The position numbers and the translations under genes were made by a program. From Notolepis coatsorum (lineage: Eukaryota > Chordata > Actinopteri > Aulopiformes > Paralepididae): a DNA stretch of 64,000 nucleotides. The DNA lies in the NCBI GenBank assembly GCA_963971535.1, contig OZ020588.1, forward strand, positions 126,711,464 to 126,775,463, in the 5' to 3' direction. Positions 47,017 to 59,450 of this stretch are shown piece by piece (position 1 is the stretch's first letter; each line of letters opens with the position of its first letter). The notes beneath the pieces are model-generated. The model had not been told where the DNA came from, searched no databases, and saw only the letters and a list, made by a program, of their open reading frames with translations.

Positions 47017-47127
47017 TCCTACAAACAAATAACAACTCTTTCTCATCACACACACAAGGACACAGGCAGACAAATACACATTGGTATGCAATTGCACTCA
47101 CAGGCACATGTACACACATGCATAAGC

Positions 47128-47339
<212 letters not shown>

Positions 47340-48000
47340 TTGACTCTAGGGTCAAGGACATAAATAATTGGCAATCAAATTCAGCATGTTTTTAATATAC
47401 CATATTACATATAGACTACATCACAACATCCCATGTGTAAATGTATTTAACTGTGTGAATGTGGGCATTGCTGAAAAAGAGTGTATGTGCTCAGTGAACC
47501 TACCCTTGGTAAATAAAGGTAAAAAAAAAACATAATGAAATTCAGCCAGGGAGGAATTTTTTTTTAATGACATAAACAGTATATAAATATACGTGATGTA
47601 CCATCATATCACCATGTGAATATTGCATTAGTAAGTAAACACAATGAAACTCGCAACTGAATATAATGTACTGTTTTAATGACTACATGTAGAGGTTCAG
47701 TTCATGTTAGCTGCAGTCAAGCCAAGCAAGACTGCAGGCTTGCTGTCCTATTGTTATGCTCAGTAGTAGTAGTAGTAGTATCACTAAAGTTACAGTGTGG
47801 GTTCGTGTCCCTGTGATCTAATATCACTAAAGTTACAGCAATATACAGACAACTAACTAAAAGGTGATCTCATTGGATGTGCCCTGACAATTAATGCTTG
47901 TATATCTTATCGTGTGTTGTCATGTTTGTTTATATGTTTGTTTAAAAAATAATAAAAAAATAAAATACAAAGTTACAGCAATATGTACTGTGAAGTATGT
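47340..48000. other. No recognisable gene
   Basis: AT-rich sequence with a short (AGT)n run near 47764. Nothing else recognised. Confidence 0.4.
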
Positions 48001-48019
48001 TGGGAATTACAGGAGTAGT

Positions 48020-48368
48020 ACTGAATAGAGAGCCTATTAGGATGCTAGATCCTAATGTGAAACACTGTGATTTGCCATATCTTGCTATGCTCGCTCATGC
48101 CTGTATTTTTTATGTCCGTTCTATTTTATAATTTTTTTTTACTATTTTTAAACTGAATCATTTTAATCTATTTTTACTATTTGTGTTACTGAAAACTGTA
48201 AGCGGAGAGCCTATTGGGATGCTAGATCCTAATGTGAAACACTGTGATTCTACCTGTCTATCTTTTTATGCTCGCTTATGGCTGTATTTTTTACTGTTGT
48301 GAAGCACTTTGAACTGCAACCTCTGTATGAAAAGTGCTATACAAATAAAGTTATTATTATTTATTATT
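48020..48368 (+). repeat. Tandemly duplicated LINE/SINE 3' end
   Basis: GAGCCTATTAGGATGCTAGATCCTAATGTGAAACACTGTGAT occurs twice (about 48029 and 48206). The second copy runs on to GAAGCACTTTGAACTGC...GTGCTATACAAATAAAGTTATTATTATT, a retroposon tail with AATAAA signal and (TTA)n end. No coding part. Confidence 0.55.
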
Positions 48369-48386
48369 ATTGTTACCTACTGATCC

Positions 48387-48408
48387 CCCCCCCCCCCCCC
48401 CCCCCCCA
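48387..48408. repeat. C homopolymer
   Basis: About 22 C residues, G-quadruplex prone on the other strand. Confidence 0.9.
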
Positions 48409-48469
48409 CCAGGGGAAAAGCTTGAACATGTTTGGAACATTTAGTAACACCTACAACTTACATTATCAA

Positions 48470-48939
48470 TGTATACACTTTTACATTAACCATTTATACA
48501 CCTTTACATAACCATTTATACACCTTTACATGACCATTTATACATTTATATTACCATTTATTAGGGCTGACCCCTATTAGTCGATTAGTCGACTAATCGG
48601 TCGAACGGAGCCGTAGTCAACTGCCAACCTCTTAACATATTTTTTTTGTATTTTTGTATTTTTTTTTTTATTCTTTCCAAAAGAAAAGAGGCCTAGAAGC
48701 GTGGCTAACGCTAATGGCACGCATACCAGGGGCTAACTGCCTACGAAAACAGGCACAGAGGCACTGAAAGAGGATTTCACCCATCTAATGAACACACTAG
48801 ACTAGACAAATATCAAGATGTATCCATCAGTGGACCAATTGCATGCTTTTGCAGAGGACAAGAAGCCTTCAGTCGACTCCTTCAGACATTAAGCACCCCC
48901 ACAGCCCAAATGGAATGATAAAAAAATATTTAAAAAAAG

Positions 48940-48970
<31 letters not shown>

Positions 48971-49810
48971 ACTAATAGTCGACTAACGGCAAATTTTGGC
49001 CAATCATAGTCGACTATCCAAATCCTTAGTCGGGGACAGCCCTACCATTTATACACCTTTATATTACCATTTATACACCTTTATATGACCATTTATACAC
49101 CTTTATAATTATTACCATTTATACACCTTAACATTACCATTTATACACATTTACATTATAATTTATACACCTTTACATTACCATTTATACACCTTTACAT
49201 TATCATGTATACACCTTTATATTACCATTTATACACCTTTATATTACCATTTATACACCTTTATATTACCATTTATACACCTTTACATTACCATGTATAC
49301 ACATTTATATGACCATTTATACACCTTTACATAACCATTTATACACCTTTACATAACCATTTATACACCTTTACATTATCATTTATACACCTTTACATAA
49401 CCATTTATACACCTTTACATTATCATTTATACACCTTTATATTACCATTTATACACCTTTACACAACCATTTATACACCTTTATATTACCATTTATACAC
49501 CTTTATATTACCATTTATACACCTTTACATAACTATTTATACACATTTACATTTACATTTATACACATTTACATGACCATGTATACACCTTTATATTACC
49601 ATGTATACACCTTTACATTACCTATACACCTTTACATTACCATACACCTTTACATAACTATTTATACACCTTTACATAACCATTTATACACCTTTATATT
49701 ACCATGTATACACCTTTACATTACCATTTATACACCTTTACATTACCATTTATACACCTTTACATAACTATTTATACACCTTTACATTACCATTTATACA
49801 CCTTTACATC
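48470..49810. repeat. 22-bp minisatellite ACCATTTATACACCTTTACATT
   Basis: About 40 units of 21-23 bp, with TACATT, TATATT and TACATAA variants. The array is interrupted by a hAT element at 48562-49044. Reading frames over it (YTPLHYHLYTF type) are repeat products. Confidence 0.93.
48562..49044. mobile_element. Non-autonomous hAT element, TSD CCATTTAT
   Basis: Perfect 8-bp duplications CCATTTAT (48554-48561 and 49045-49052). Ends TAGGGCTGACCCC and, as reverse complement of the right, TAGGGCTGTCCCC. AGTCGAC-type repeats lie inside both ends. 483 bp without coding sequence, with an (AT)n run near 48946. The duplication also equals part of the surrounding minisatellite unit, so it is slightly less decisive than elsewhere. 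Confidence 0.8.
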
Positions 49811-50099
49811 AGAGGTTACCGCACCCAGTGTCAAGTCTAGTGAGGTGAGTGCGTTCTACTACTTTTTTCACTTGTTACACCTTTACATAACCATTTAATC
49901 ACATTTCTTATTCATAGTCTTAGTCAAGTAGCTGGTGATTAACCTTAAATGACAACTGTGGACAATGAGCTGTATTGAGCTGTATTGTATGAGAACACTA
50001 TGAGTAGAACTAGAAATGTTAAAGTGACCAGATCAGTCAACCAAAGCTCTTCTCACACAGAGAAGCCAGAAAGAAAAGGGGTATTTAGAAATTATGCCA

Positions 50100-51710
50100 T
50101 GATTCACATTGTATCCAGAGAACTAATAGCTGAATCCTTTCATATACAAAAAAACAGACTATAAGCAGTGTACGGTATGTAATATTCTTAGAAAAAATTG
50201 CCTTTTGCCTTCACCTTCGCTCTAAGGCCAGGGACACTTATGGCCTGGACACAGATTTTATAAAAACACACTCCGACGCTCTAGTAAAACCTATCACCAT
50301 ATTAGTGAATCAATCGATCAGTTCAAAGGAGGTACCATCTTCCTGGAAGGTGGCCACGGTAACACCAATTTTTTTATCTGGTAGCAGGATGTCGGTAGCC
50401 AACTACAGGCCAATCAGCATCCTATCCACCATATCTAAGGTTGCTGAAAAGTGGGTGTCGAAACTTATGATTAAACATCTGGACAAAGGTCACACCCCAC
50501 TCGACCCACTTCAATTTGGCTTCTGCGCTCAGCACTCCACTGAGTCGGCAAACTGTGTTTTTATTGAAAAGGTTAAATATATGTTGGACAAAAACCCATG
50601 TAGGTGCTGTGTTCCTGGATCTTAGAAAGGCGTTTGACACTGTCAACCATCAAGTACTTTTGGCAAAGTTGTCTCATTTCAATTTCTCTGCAGATACAAT
50701 TCAATGGTTTAAGTCTTACCTAACAAACAGAAAACAATGTGTCATGGTTGATGGTGTCAAATCTCCTTATCTTGACAATCCAGTCGGTGTGCCGCAGGGA
50801 TCGATCCTTGGGCCATTGCTGTTTTCCCTGTACATCAATGACCTGCCGGACATATGCCCTGACTTCAATGTACAGATGTATGCTGACGACGCAGTCATTT
50901 TTGTACATGGTAAAAAAACTTACCTGATCTCATGTAACCTCTCAAATGCAATGAACAAGGTCCAACACTGGTTGCAAAACTCATGCCTACTGCTAAATAC
51001 AAAAAAAACGGTATGCATGATGTTCAGCAAACGACCAGTCAGAATCACAAGATCTAATGTGTTTCTGGGGGGGGGGGGGGGGAATTGGAATTGGTTTCCC
51101 ATTTCAAGTACCTCGGCATCATCTTGGACTCGAACCTATCCTTTAAGAAACATGTCAAAAAAGTGAAACACACAATTCATTTTAATTTAGTTAATTTTAG
51201 ACAAATCCGGCCTTTTTTAACAGTTGATGCTGCAAAAACTTATCTTCATTGCATGATATTCTCACATATTGAATACTGCTTCACAATCACAAACTGGTCA
51301 TTTGCGGGTGTCACTGTCATGAAACACATCGAACAGCTTTATCATAGAGCCATCAAGGTATTTGCAAGGAAACCATTGGCATACCACCATTGCAATATTT
51401 TGAAACAATATAGCTTTTTGAGCTTTGAAAATTTCAAAGTCTTAAAAGCTCTTGTTTCATCTACAAATGTCTACATGGATTAGTTCCCCCTCCTGTACAG
51501 GAATTCATCTACAAAAAAAGAAACACTGGACTCTGCACCAGGTCAGACACCAGAGGTGACTGCATGGTCCAAAGTAGACTGACCACGTTTGGCCAAAACG
51601 TCCTGTCCATAAAAGGCAGTCAAACATGGAACAGTCTGGAGGCGCTAGTGAGCGGTGAATGGAGTAGTCACATTTTTCTGAGCTCCCTCCTCAACTTCTA
51701 ATTTGGTATA
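50100..51710 (+). mobile_element. L2-like LINE fragment
   Basis: The span covers the end of the pre-RT region through the RT and C-terminus. It is the same family as the remnant at 760-1415 but far better preserved. It ends with SSHIFLSSLLNF and a stop near 51700, next to the start of the L1-like element. No clear tail is visible. Confidence 0.65.
50305..51483 (+). pseudogene. L2-like reverse transcriptase with two frameshifts
   Basis: Frame 50305-50600 encodes WKVATVTPIFLSG, NYRPISILSTISKVAEKW and LDPLQFGFCAQHSTESA. A frameshift near 50605 passes to VFLDLRKAFDTVNHQVLLAKL (catalytic Asp), VGVPQGSILGPLLFSLYIND and VQMYADDAVIFVHG (YADD box). A G run at about 51068-51083 shifts the frame again to FKYLGIILDSNLSFKKH and the thumb. 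Two lesions, one of them in a homopolymer, make it inactive. Confidence 0.85.
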
Positions 51711-51808
51711 AAAAACACACGTTTATCTAACAGTTTGCTTTCAAAAGTATCAACAGACTAAATATAACACTACCGCCGTGGAAAGTTGAGATTATATGGA
51801 ATTTACCG

Positions 51809-52705
51809 ATGGGAAAAGGCCAAACAAACAAAAAAAAGGCAACCGCAGCTGGCAAACGACAAACAGGCATAGCCACTACGAGACAAGCAGCAGCAGCCCA
51901 AACATCTGACGACACTGCCAGCGCTGCTATTCTGGCTGCAATTGAAAGCCAGGGTAAGAGTCTGAAGAAAGCGATGGACGAGACCCGAGTCTCTATCACA
52001 TCCCGTTTGGACAAGTTTGAAGCCACTTTGGCATCCCTGCAGTCCGAGCAGAACAGCGTGAAGCAGCTAGTGACGGGGATAGAAGTGACGGTGAACGACC
52101 ACGACGCGTGTCTGAAACTCCTGGAAGAATCCCCAAAATCCTTACGGAAGGAAAACACAGAACTCAGGGCTAAGCTCAACGACTTAGAGGGCCGGTCCCA
52201 CCGGCTGAAACTCAAATTCGTGGGAATCAAAGAGGGCGAGGAGAAGGGAAGGCCTACTGACTTTGTGAGCGAGTTGGTCCCGCAACTACTTGGCAGTGAA
52301 AACTTCACCAAGCCAATTAAAGTGGACAGAGCCCATCGTATCCTGCTAGCCAAGCCCGCTGAGGGGGAGAAACCACGCACCATTATCGCCAAGATGCACC
52401 ACGACAATGACAAGGACCGGGTCCTGCATCTCAGCCGCGAGCACGGCTCTCTTTACTACAAAGGATCCAGAGTGTATATTTTTCCGGATTATACAGCAGA
52501 CATGATGACCCAGCGCAGAGCCTTCAGTGATGTGATGAAGACCCTCCGAGAGGCAAATGTGAAATACAGCCTGCGCTTCCCAGCCAAGTTGCGCGTCGAG
52601 CACAACTCTACTGTCACAATGTTTGGCACCCCGGAGGAGGCTGTGCGCTTTTCCAAGACTCTCTCAACTGATGGACCTGGTCCCAAGCTGGCGGTCTCAA
52701 GCTGA
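51809..52705 (+). CDS. L1-like ORF1 protein
   Basis: 298 codons, intact. Basic N-terminus (GKGQTNKKKATAAGKR), a coiled coil at about residues 40-135 (LKKAMDETRVSITSRLDKF ... LRKENTELRAKLNDLEGR), an RRM-like segment (RLKLKFVGIKEGEEKGR ... FVSELVPQLLG) and a C-terminal domain (IKVDRAHRILLAKPAEG ... TIIAKMHHDNDKDRVL) that ends with VEHNSTVTMFGTPEEAVRF. This is the trimeric nucleic-acid-binding ORF1p of L1 elements. It lies 340 nt before ORF2. Confidence 0.88.
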   Translation: MGKGQTNKKKATAAGKRQTGIATTRQAAAAQTSDDTASAAILAAIESQGKSLKKAMDETRVSITSRLDKFEATLASLQSEQNSVKQLVTGIEVTVNDHDACLKLLEESPKSLRKENTELRAKLNDLEGRSHRLKLKFVGIKEGEEKGRPTDFVSELVPQLLGSENFTKPIKVDRAHRILLAKPAEGEKPRTIIAKMHHDNDKDRVLHLSREHGSLYYKGSRVYIFPDYTADMMTQRRAFSDVMKTLREANVKYSLRFPAKLRVEHNSTVTMFGTPEEAVRFSKTLSTDGPGPKLAVSS

Positions 52706-53047
52706 CTGTATATAAGCTGATTTGTTGACTATTCAACATAAGACACGTGTGAACACTTTATTATTTTTCATCCACTGAGTTGTGGAGGGACAGCTGTCTA
52801 GATATTGGTAACTATAACGTTAACCGGTGCAATGCGATGCCTATTCTTTTGCCCAGCTGTCTTCGTGAGTATATGGGGGTTTTGCCGTTCAGTTTTGGTA
52901 AGCGGCGGTGTGGGGGTGGGGGGTTCATCGTGTTGCCAGTCCTTATTGTTATATTTTTGTATCTGAAGTCTCTTTCAAGAAGGTGGATGATCAATGGATT
53001 AAAATGTACTTCATATACCATGCTGTTTGTATTAAGATTGTTATCAC

Positions 53048-55397
53048 TTGGCCGTGATGACGCAAGGGGTTAATATATCGGGGGGTGAGAAGCCTATTAC
53101 GATGGTGTCATGGAACACTAAAGGATTGGGTAGTGCAGTTAAAAGGGGAAAAGTATTTGCTCATTTGAAAACATTGTCTGCAGATATTATATTTCTACAA
53201 GAGACCCATATAGCTCCAACGGAACAGAGGCGCCTGAGGAAGCACTGGGTGTCACAAGTGTACCAATCTGCTTTTTCTTCCAAAGCAAGAGGGGTTGCTA
53301 TTTTATTTAGTAAATCTGTCCCATTTCAAATGACCACGGTAGTCTCCGACCCCGGAGGCAGATATGTCATGGTGTCTGGTAGCATTAATTCACTACCAAT
53401 AACATGCCTGAATATTTATGGTCCTAACATTGACGACCCAAGCCTTTTTCGTAAAATATTTGACATAATCCCTGATCTGAATACCACCAACTTGATTTTA
53501 GGTGGAGATTTTAATTGCTATCTAGATCCCTATCTTGATCGTACGTCCACTCGTCCGCCTCCGACCATTAATTCCGTTGGAGTACTAAACAATTTAATGC
53601 GTTCTATGAACATAGTTGACATATGGAGATTGCAGCACCCTACAGACAGGGATTATTCTTTCTTTTCCCAGGTCCACAAATCGTATACAAGAATAGACTA
53701 TTTTCTTGTCGATGCTAAATTTATCTCTAGTGTGCTGCAAACTAAATATCATAGCATCCTTATTTCAGATCATGCTCCAATCACTATGTTGGTAAAGCTG
53801 GCACTGCCACAGACACGATACAGTTGGCGCTTCAACCCCTCTTTGCTCTCGGAGAAAGCATTTCGGGATCAAATGAGATCTCGACTCATTGAGTTTATGG
53901 AGACTAATGATACCGGTGATGTCTCCGACACTACACTGTGGGAGTCTCTTAAGGTGGTATTGAGAGGGCACATTATATCTTATGAAGCCTTTGGAAAGAG
54001 AGAAAGACGTAAGCGTTTGGCTGAGATTGAGGCACGGCTCCCCTCGCTGGAGCAGGTTTACAGACTATCACAATCCCAAATGGACCTAAATAACATTTTA
54101 AAATTGAAGTATGAATACAATTCTATTCTGGGCAAGCAGGTTAGTACCCTCCTCCTTAAACTCAGACAGAAGCACTTTGAACTAAGTGATAAACCAGACA
54201 GACTGTTGGCTAGGCAGCTGAGGGGTGTACAGGCCAGCCAGGCAATTCATAATATCAAATCTATATCGGGCAGCTTGCTGACTAACCCTAAAGACATAAA
54301 TGACCGTTTTAAAGAATTTTATACTGGCCTTTATACCTCTAGATGCCATGCCCCAGACTCTGAGGTTGAGAGCTTCCTGGACAATATTGATATGCCAGTG
54401 CTTAGTGATAAGGCAAGGGATGAGCTAGATGCTGATTTCAGCCTGCAGGAAATAACAAGTGCAATAAAGTCTTTCCCTAGTGGGAAGGCCGCTGGCCCGG
54501 ATGGGTATGGGGCGGAGTTTTATAAAGCTTACAGTGACATTTTGGCCCCTCTACTTCTTAGAATGATTCAACATTCTATCACTAATAATGTCTTCCCTGA
54601 CTCCCTTTACGAAGCGAATGTGTGCCTTTTACTCAAGAAAGGTAGGGATGGGACGGATCCAGCAGTGTTCCGGGCTATACGTTTGTTAAATTTTTACCAA
54701 AAGACAGTTGCCAAGGTGTTGGCCACTAGGTTGGCTCAGCATGTCGGATTTCTCATCCACTCCGACCAAACGGGATTCATTCCTGGCAGGCTTGCTTTTT
54801 CTAATATTCGGAAATTACTAAACATATTGTACTCTAACCAAAGAAAGGACACTATGCCGGCGATCATATCACTTGACGCTGAAAAGGCATTCGACCAGAA
54901 CGAATGGAAATATATGTTCAGTGTCCTCCAGCACTTTGGTTTCGGTGACAGGTTTCGTTCTCTTATTGGAATGTTGTATGCTCATCCGAGAGTTTCCATT
55001 CTTACCAATTCTGATAGATCTGACTCCTTCCCACTCCATCGAGGCACCCGACAAGGATGGTGTATTAGTCCCTTACCTTTCAATTTAGCCCTCGAACCCC
55101 TGGCTATCAGTATCAGGAGTCATCCCAACATCACAGGAATAAAGTTGGGAAAGTATGAGAGCCGTATCTCGCTATATGCGGATGATGTGGTCCTGTATCT
55201 TGCTGATCCTGCCTCCTCCGTCCCATGCCTCCTAGATTTAATCAGGCAGTTTGGTACTTTCTCTGGTTACTCCATTAACTGGGAGAAAAGTGTGTTCATG
55301 CCCATCTCAGGGAGCCTAGACTCTTCCTTTACTGTAAAATAGAACATGACCACTTCACCTATCTGGGAGTTGTTATACCAAAGGATCCCACACTCCT
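53048..55397 (+). pseudogene. L1-like ORF2, endonuclease and RT (open to 55342)
   Basis: 764 open codons. The start at residue 1 precedes the endonuclease TMVSWNTKGLG (Asn), IIFLQETHIAP (Glu), LNIYGPNID, LILGGDFNCYL (Asp, Asn), YTRIDYFLVD and LISDHAPITM (final Asp-His). RT blocks are SGKAAGPDGYGAEFYK, QTGFIPGRLAFSNIRK, IISLDAEKAFDQNEW (catalytic Asp), GTRQGWCISPLPFNLALE and ISLYADDVVLYLAD (YADD). A stop at 55342 arises from a small frameshift; the region before the hAT insertion still encodes FTYLGVVIPKDPTLLFK in another frame. Confidence 0.87.
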
Positions 55398-56113
55398 ATT
55401 TAAACGAGTAGGGTCGAGCTGCAGCCTCGGAGCCTCGGTCCAGATTGGTACTTCCGCCCTGCCACAGGACTATTAGTCCTGTGACAGGGCTATGCGCTGA
55501 TTGGCGGAAAGTACGGAAGTATCTCGAAGTACGTCTGACGTATCTCGAATTACGTCTGACGTTTCTCTACGTTTAGCGAACATTAAACGTTGTATTCATA
55601 AAATAATATAAAATCAGCAGCATGGGGAGGGCCGGGGGGAGGGGAGGTACAGGTAGTAGAAGACATAGAGGTACAGGTCACATAATTATAGTACAGTGGA
55701 GAAGTAAAAATAGAATAAAAAGGCAGTGTAAACAATATACAATATTATTAACTCTAATAATAACACGCCTCGCGGGCTCATTATAATAGAGCCGTGGGTC
55801 TGCATTGTATAGAGCGGATCCCCCGGCCGTATTCAAGCGCTGGAGCGCTTTGCGATGGATCAAACTGTATTAATATAGTAGTTGGCTAGTTGCGCGCTTC
55901 TGGCCACCTCCCGCAGTGCGCGCATACACACATACTGTCTGTAGCTATATAGTACGTGCAAAATTTATTGTCAAGAGCCAATCGCACAGGTTGCCTCATC
56001 TCATCTGGCTCTGCAAATAGATCTAGAGTCTGAATATCATATATAGCCTGCTGATGATCTCTCTCGAGTCAAATCCATTCTGAGAACGGAATGCAGTGCC
56101 CGCGACGAGGGTC

Positions 56114-56118
<5 letters not shown>

Positions 56119-56186
<68 letters not shown>
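56119..56186. repeat. (TGAT)n microsatellite in the left palindrome arm
   Basis: About 17 units here versus about 6 in the right arm (57076-57106, as ATCA), so the arms have diverged by repeat length. Confidence 0.9.
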
Positions 56187-56197
56187 AATTGTATTAA

Positions 56198-56257
56198 CAG
56201 ATCATGCTGGACCTACAAAAGGCCTTTGACACTGTCAATCACTCCATTCTTGATTGA
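56198..56257 (+). pseudogene. Captured LINE RT motif fragment (inverted copy at 57013-57063)
   Basis: IMLDLQKAFDTVNHSILD, the first catalytic RT block of an L2-like LINE, is encoded here and, inverted, in the right arm. Only this block is present. Confidence 0.55.
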
Positions 56258-57073
56258 ACATTTTATTAACAGATTGCAGAATGGGTACAGTACAGCTCAA
56301 TACACACAATTGTTAAGGGGATGCAGACCAGAGAAATACTTTTGTCTTGTTTACATCAGGGTCCCCCATTTTCAATTCATCATAACATATGACATACACG
56401 ACATACAGATAGACAGTACTGCTACATCTATACATTTATGACATACCAGATTTGCAAATACAGTATTGTTTGTGATACAAAAAGAGTCCAGAAAAGAGAG
56501 TATATACATTTGACGTAGAAACTGTACATTGGAGGAGGTTGGGTAGGTGGGGGGGGGGGACTGTACATTGGAGGTGGTTGGGGGGGGGTCGGGTAGGAGG
56601 GGTGGGTGGGGGGGGGACACTGTACAACTGTACAAGCAAAACTGTACATTGGAATATTGACAACCATACTTGGTCATTTACTGTACATTGGAGGGGGTTG
56701 GGTTACAACACAGGAGCATATATAAACAACAGTACAGTACTGTTTCTCATTCCTGTACTGTTGTTTATACTCTGCTCCTGTGTTGTAACCCAACCCCCTC
56801 CAATGTACAGTAAATGACCAAGTATGGTTTTGTCAATATTCCAATGTACAGTTTTGCTTGTACAGTTGTACAGTGTCCCCCACCCCTCCTACCCGACCCC
56901 CCCCCCAAGGCGAAAGTCTTTCTCTGGTCTGCATCCCCTTAACAATTGTGTGTATTGAGCTGTACTGTACTGTACCCATTCTGCAATCTGTTAATAAAAT
57001 GTTCAATCAAGAATGGAGTGATTGACAGTGTCAAAGGCCTTTTGTAGGTCCAGCATGATCTGTTAATACAATT

Positions 57074-57106
<33 letters not shown>

Positions 57107-57822
57107 GACCCTCGTCGCGGGCACTGCATTCCGTTCTCAGAATGGATTTGACTCGAGAGAGATCATCAGCAGGCTATATATGATATTCAGACTCTAGATC
57201 TATTTGCAGAGCCAGATGAGATGAGGCAACCTGTGCGATTGGCTCTTGACAAATAATTAAGCACGTACTGTATAGCTACAGACAGTATGTGTGTATGCGC
57301 GCACTGCGGGAGGTGGCCAGAAGCGCGCAACTAGCCAACTACTATATTAATACAGTTTGATCCATCGCAAAGCGCTCCAGTGCTTGAATACGGCCGGGGG
57401 ATCCGCTCTATACAATGCAGACCCACGGCTCTATTATAATGAGCCCGCGAGGCGTGTTATTATTAGAGTTAATAATATTGTATATTGTTTACACTGCCTT
57501 TTTATTCTATTTTTACTTCTCCACTGTACTATAATTATGTGACCTGTACCTCTATGTCTTCTACTACCTGTACCTCCCCTCCCCCCGGCCCTCCCCATGC
57601 TGCTGATTTTATATTATTTTATGAATACAACGTTTAATGTTCGCTAAACGTAGAGAAACGTCAGACGTAATTCGAGATACGTCAGACGTACTTCGAGATA
57701 CTTCCGTACTTTCCGCCAATCAGCGCATAGCCCTGTCACAGGACTAATAGTCCTGTGGCAGGGCGGAAGTATCAATCTGGACCGAGGCTCCGAGTCTGCA
57801 GCTGGACCCTATTGATTTAAAC

Positions 57823-58459
57823 TGAACTTTGGTGAAATGGTCTCAAAATTGAAGAAAAATATGGAGAGTTGGAGAATTTTGCCAGTGTCTTTGGTGGGGC
57901 GCGTGAATGTCATAAAAATGGTGGTTCTCCTCAGGTTCCTTTACCTTTTTCAGAGCGTGCCTATTTTTTTGACTGCCTCTTTCTTTAAACAGATAGACAC
58001 TATACTTCTGCCATTTGTCTGGGGCTATAAAGCACACCGTATTTCAAAAGCACACTTGCAGAAGCCAAAGCATATGGGGGGGCTGGCCCTGCCGGTATTC
58101 CAGCACTACTACTGGGCTGCTAATGCAAGGGCCATGACCTTCTGGCAAGATTACTTCATAGGTGATGCTACAGTAGCCATGGACGCCCCCAGGTGGCTAG
58201 ACATGGAGGCGCATGTGAACTTAAAAAGCTCTCTTCCTGCAATGTTATTTTCTAAGTGTGATACGATTAATAAGATGGCTCTCAACAATTGTATCCTTCG
58301 GAACTCACTGAGAATACTGAGTCAAATCAAAAGGGTTTTCAAAGTACCTTCAACCTCGGCATATGCTCCAATATGTGATAATCATAATTTTCCCCCTGGT
58401 CAATCTGATATTGTTTTTTCACTATGGAAGGGAAAGGGACTGGCCACTATCAAAGATCT
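57823..58459 (+). pseudogene. L1-like ORF2, post-RT region
   Basis: Open continuation of ORF2: FKLNFGEMVSKLKKNMESW, LVGRVNVIKMVVLLRFLYLF, then LPFVWGYKAHRISKAHLQKP and GGLALPVFQHYYWAANARAM, the conserved thumb and post-RT segment of L1 ORF2. It is broken at 58459 in the KDLYV codons by a gypsy element and resumes at 63475. Confidence 0.85.
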
Positions 58460-58464
58460 ATATG

Positions 58465-58799
58465 TGGCAATTCCAGGTGTAGGGGTGGCAGAATAAACAA
58501 CACACAGACAGGTTGCAGTTCCCAAAATCATACTCTTTATTTTCTATTTAAATAATGATCGCTTGCTGGCGTTAATCTGTCGGCCGGGCGGCGTCTCCGC
58601 TCTGTGGCCTCTCGCCTTGCGCTGCTACGGGGGACTGAGAGGAGACTCCTCGGCTCCGTTAAGTCCCCCCTCCCCAACAGGCGCACCGCGCCGTGATTCG
58701 ATAATCACTCCTGATGGTTCTCTAGTGACAGGTGCGCCATTGGGTCGCCACGTAACGCCCATCAATCACCAAGCCCAGGGGTGGCTTGGGGTTGCCACA
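58465..58799 (-). repeat. Gmr1-type 3' LTR
   Basis: 335 bp, TG...CA. It lacks a 36-bp segment present in the other LTR at about 63372-63407; otherwise only a few substitutions. Confidence 0.9.
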
Positions 58800-58838
58800 G
58801 TACCCCCGCTCCAGCTCCGACCGTCGGGGAAGAGCGTC

Positions 58839-59450
58839 CTACGCCCAACAGGCATCCTCCCTGGAGAGGGCGTCTGCGTTGCCATGCGCCACCCCGGACC
58901 TGTGGATGACAGAAAAGTTAAACGATTGTAACTCCAGAAACCATCGAGTCACCCTGGCATTGGTCCCCTTTGTCTTGGCCATCCAGACGAGGGGGGCGTG
59001 ATCCGTCACCAGCGTGAAGCACCTCCCCAGCAGATAATAACGGAGCGTCTCCAGTGCCCACTTAATTGCCAGACCTTCGCGCTCCACCGCAGAATAATTG
59101 CGCTCGTGTGGCAGTAGCTTCCTGCTCACATACAAGATTGGATGTTCCTCACCCTCCAGCTGCTGGGAGAGGACCGCTCCCAGTCCCACCTCTGATGCAT
59201 CTGTCTGTACTGTCATCTCCTTGTCGAAGTTCGGGGAGACCAGCACCGGTCCCGAACAGAGGGCCGTCTTGAGGTCCTCGAACGCCGCCTCCTCCTCCGG
59301 TGTCCACTTCACCGTGAACGGGCGCCGCGCCTGGGTCAGATCTGTGAGGGGAGCAGCGCGAGCAGCGAAGTTAGGGATAAACCTCCTATAATAGCTTGCT
59401 AGCCCATTAAATGTCCTGACCTGCTTCTTGGTTAAAGGGCGAGGCCACAC
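58839..59450 (-). pseudogene. Gypsy RNase H and RT connection
   Basis: The frame begins RPLTKKQVRTFNGLASYYRR, the RT thumb/connection, then TVQTDASEVGLGAVLSQQ (first RNase H Asp), EREGLAIKWALETLRYYL (Glu) and FTLVTDHAPLVWM (Asp), ending ALSREDACWA. It overlaps the RT frame, which carries a one-base shift in an A6 run near 59452. The stop is just before the 3' LTR. Confidence 0.87.

Larger units (their letters stand above)
55406..57814. mobile_element. Fold-back hAT element forming a 2.4-kb palindrome, TSD ATTTAAAC
   Basis: Perfect 8-bp duplications ATTTAAAC flank it, and the L1 frame resumes beyond. Its two halves are inverted copies: left arm 55406 to about 56738, right arm about 56750 to 57814, with a loop of about 10 nt near 56743. 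The arms match almost base for base except for an extra segment of about 220 bp (about 56350-56570) and a longer (TGAT)n run (56119-56185) in the left arm. Termini are GAGTAGGGTCGAGCTGCAG and, reverse-complemented, CAATAGGGTCCAGCTGCAG. No transposase. Each arm contains the shared module and a captured RT fragment. Confidence 0.85.

Noticed and set aside
48470-49810. CRISPR-like array of 22-bp repeats
   Set aside because: There are no unique spacers; it is a simple tandem minisatellite in a eukaryotic genome.
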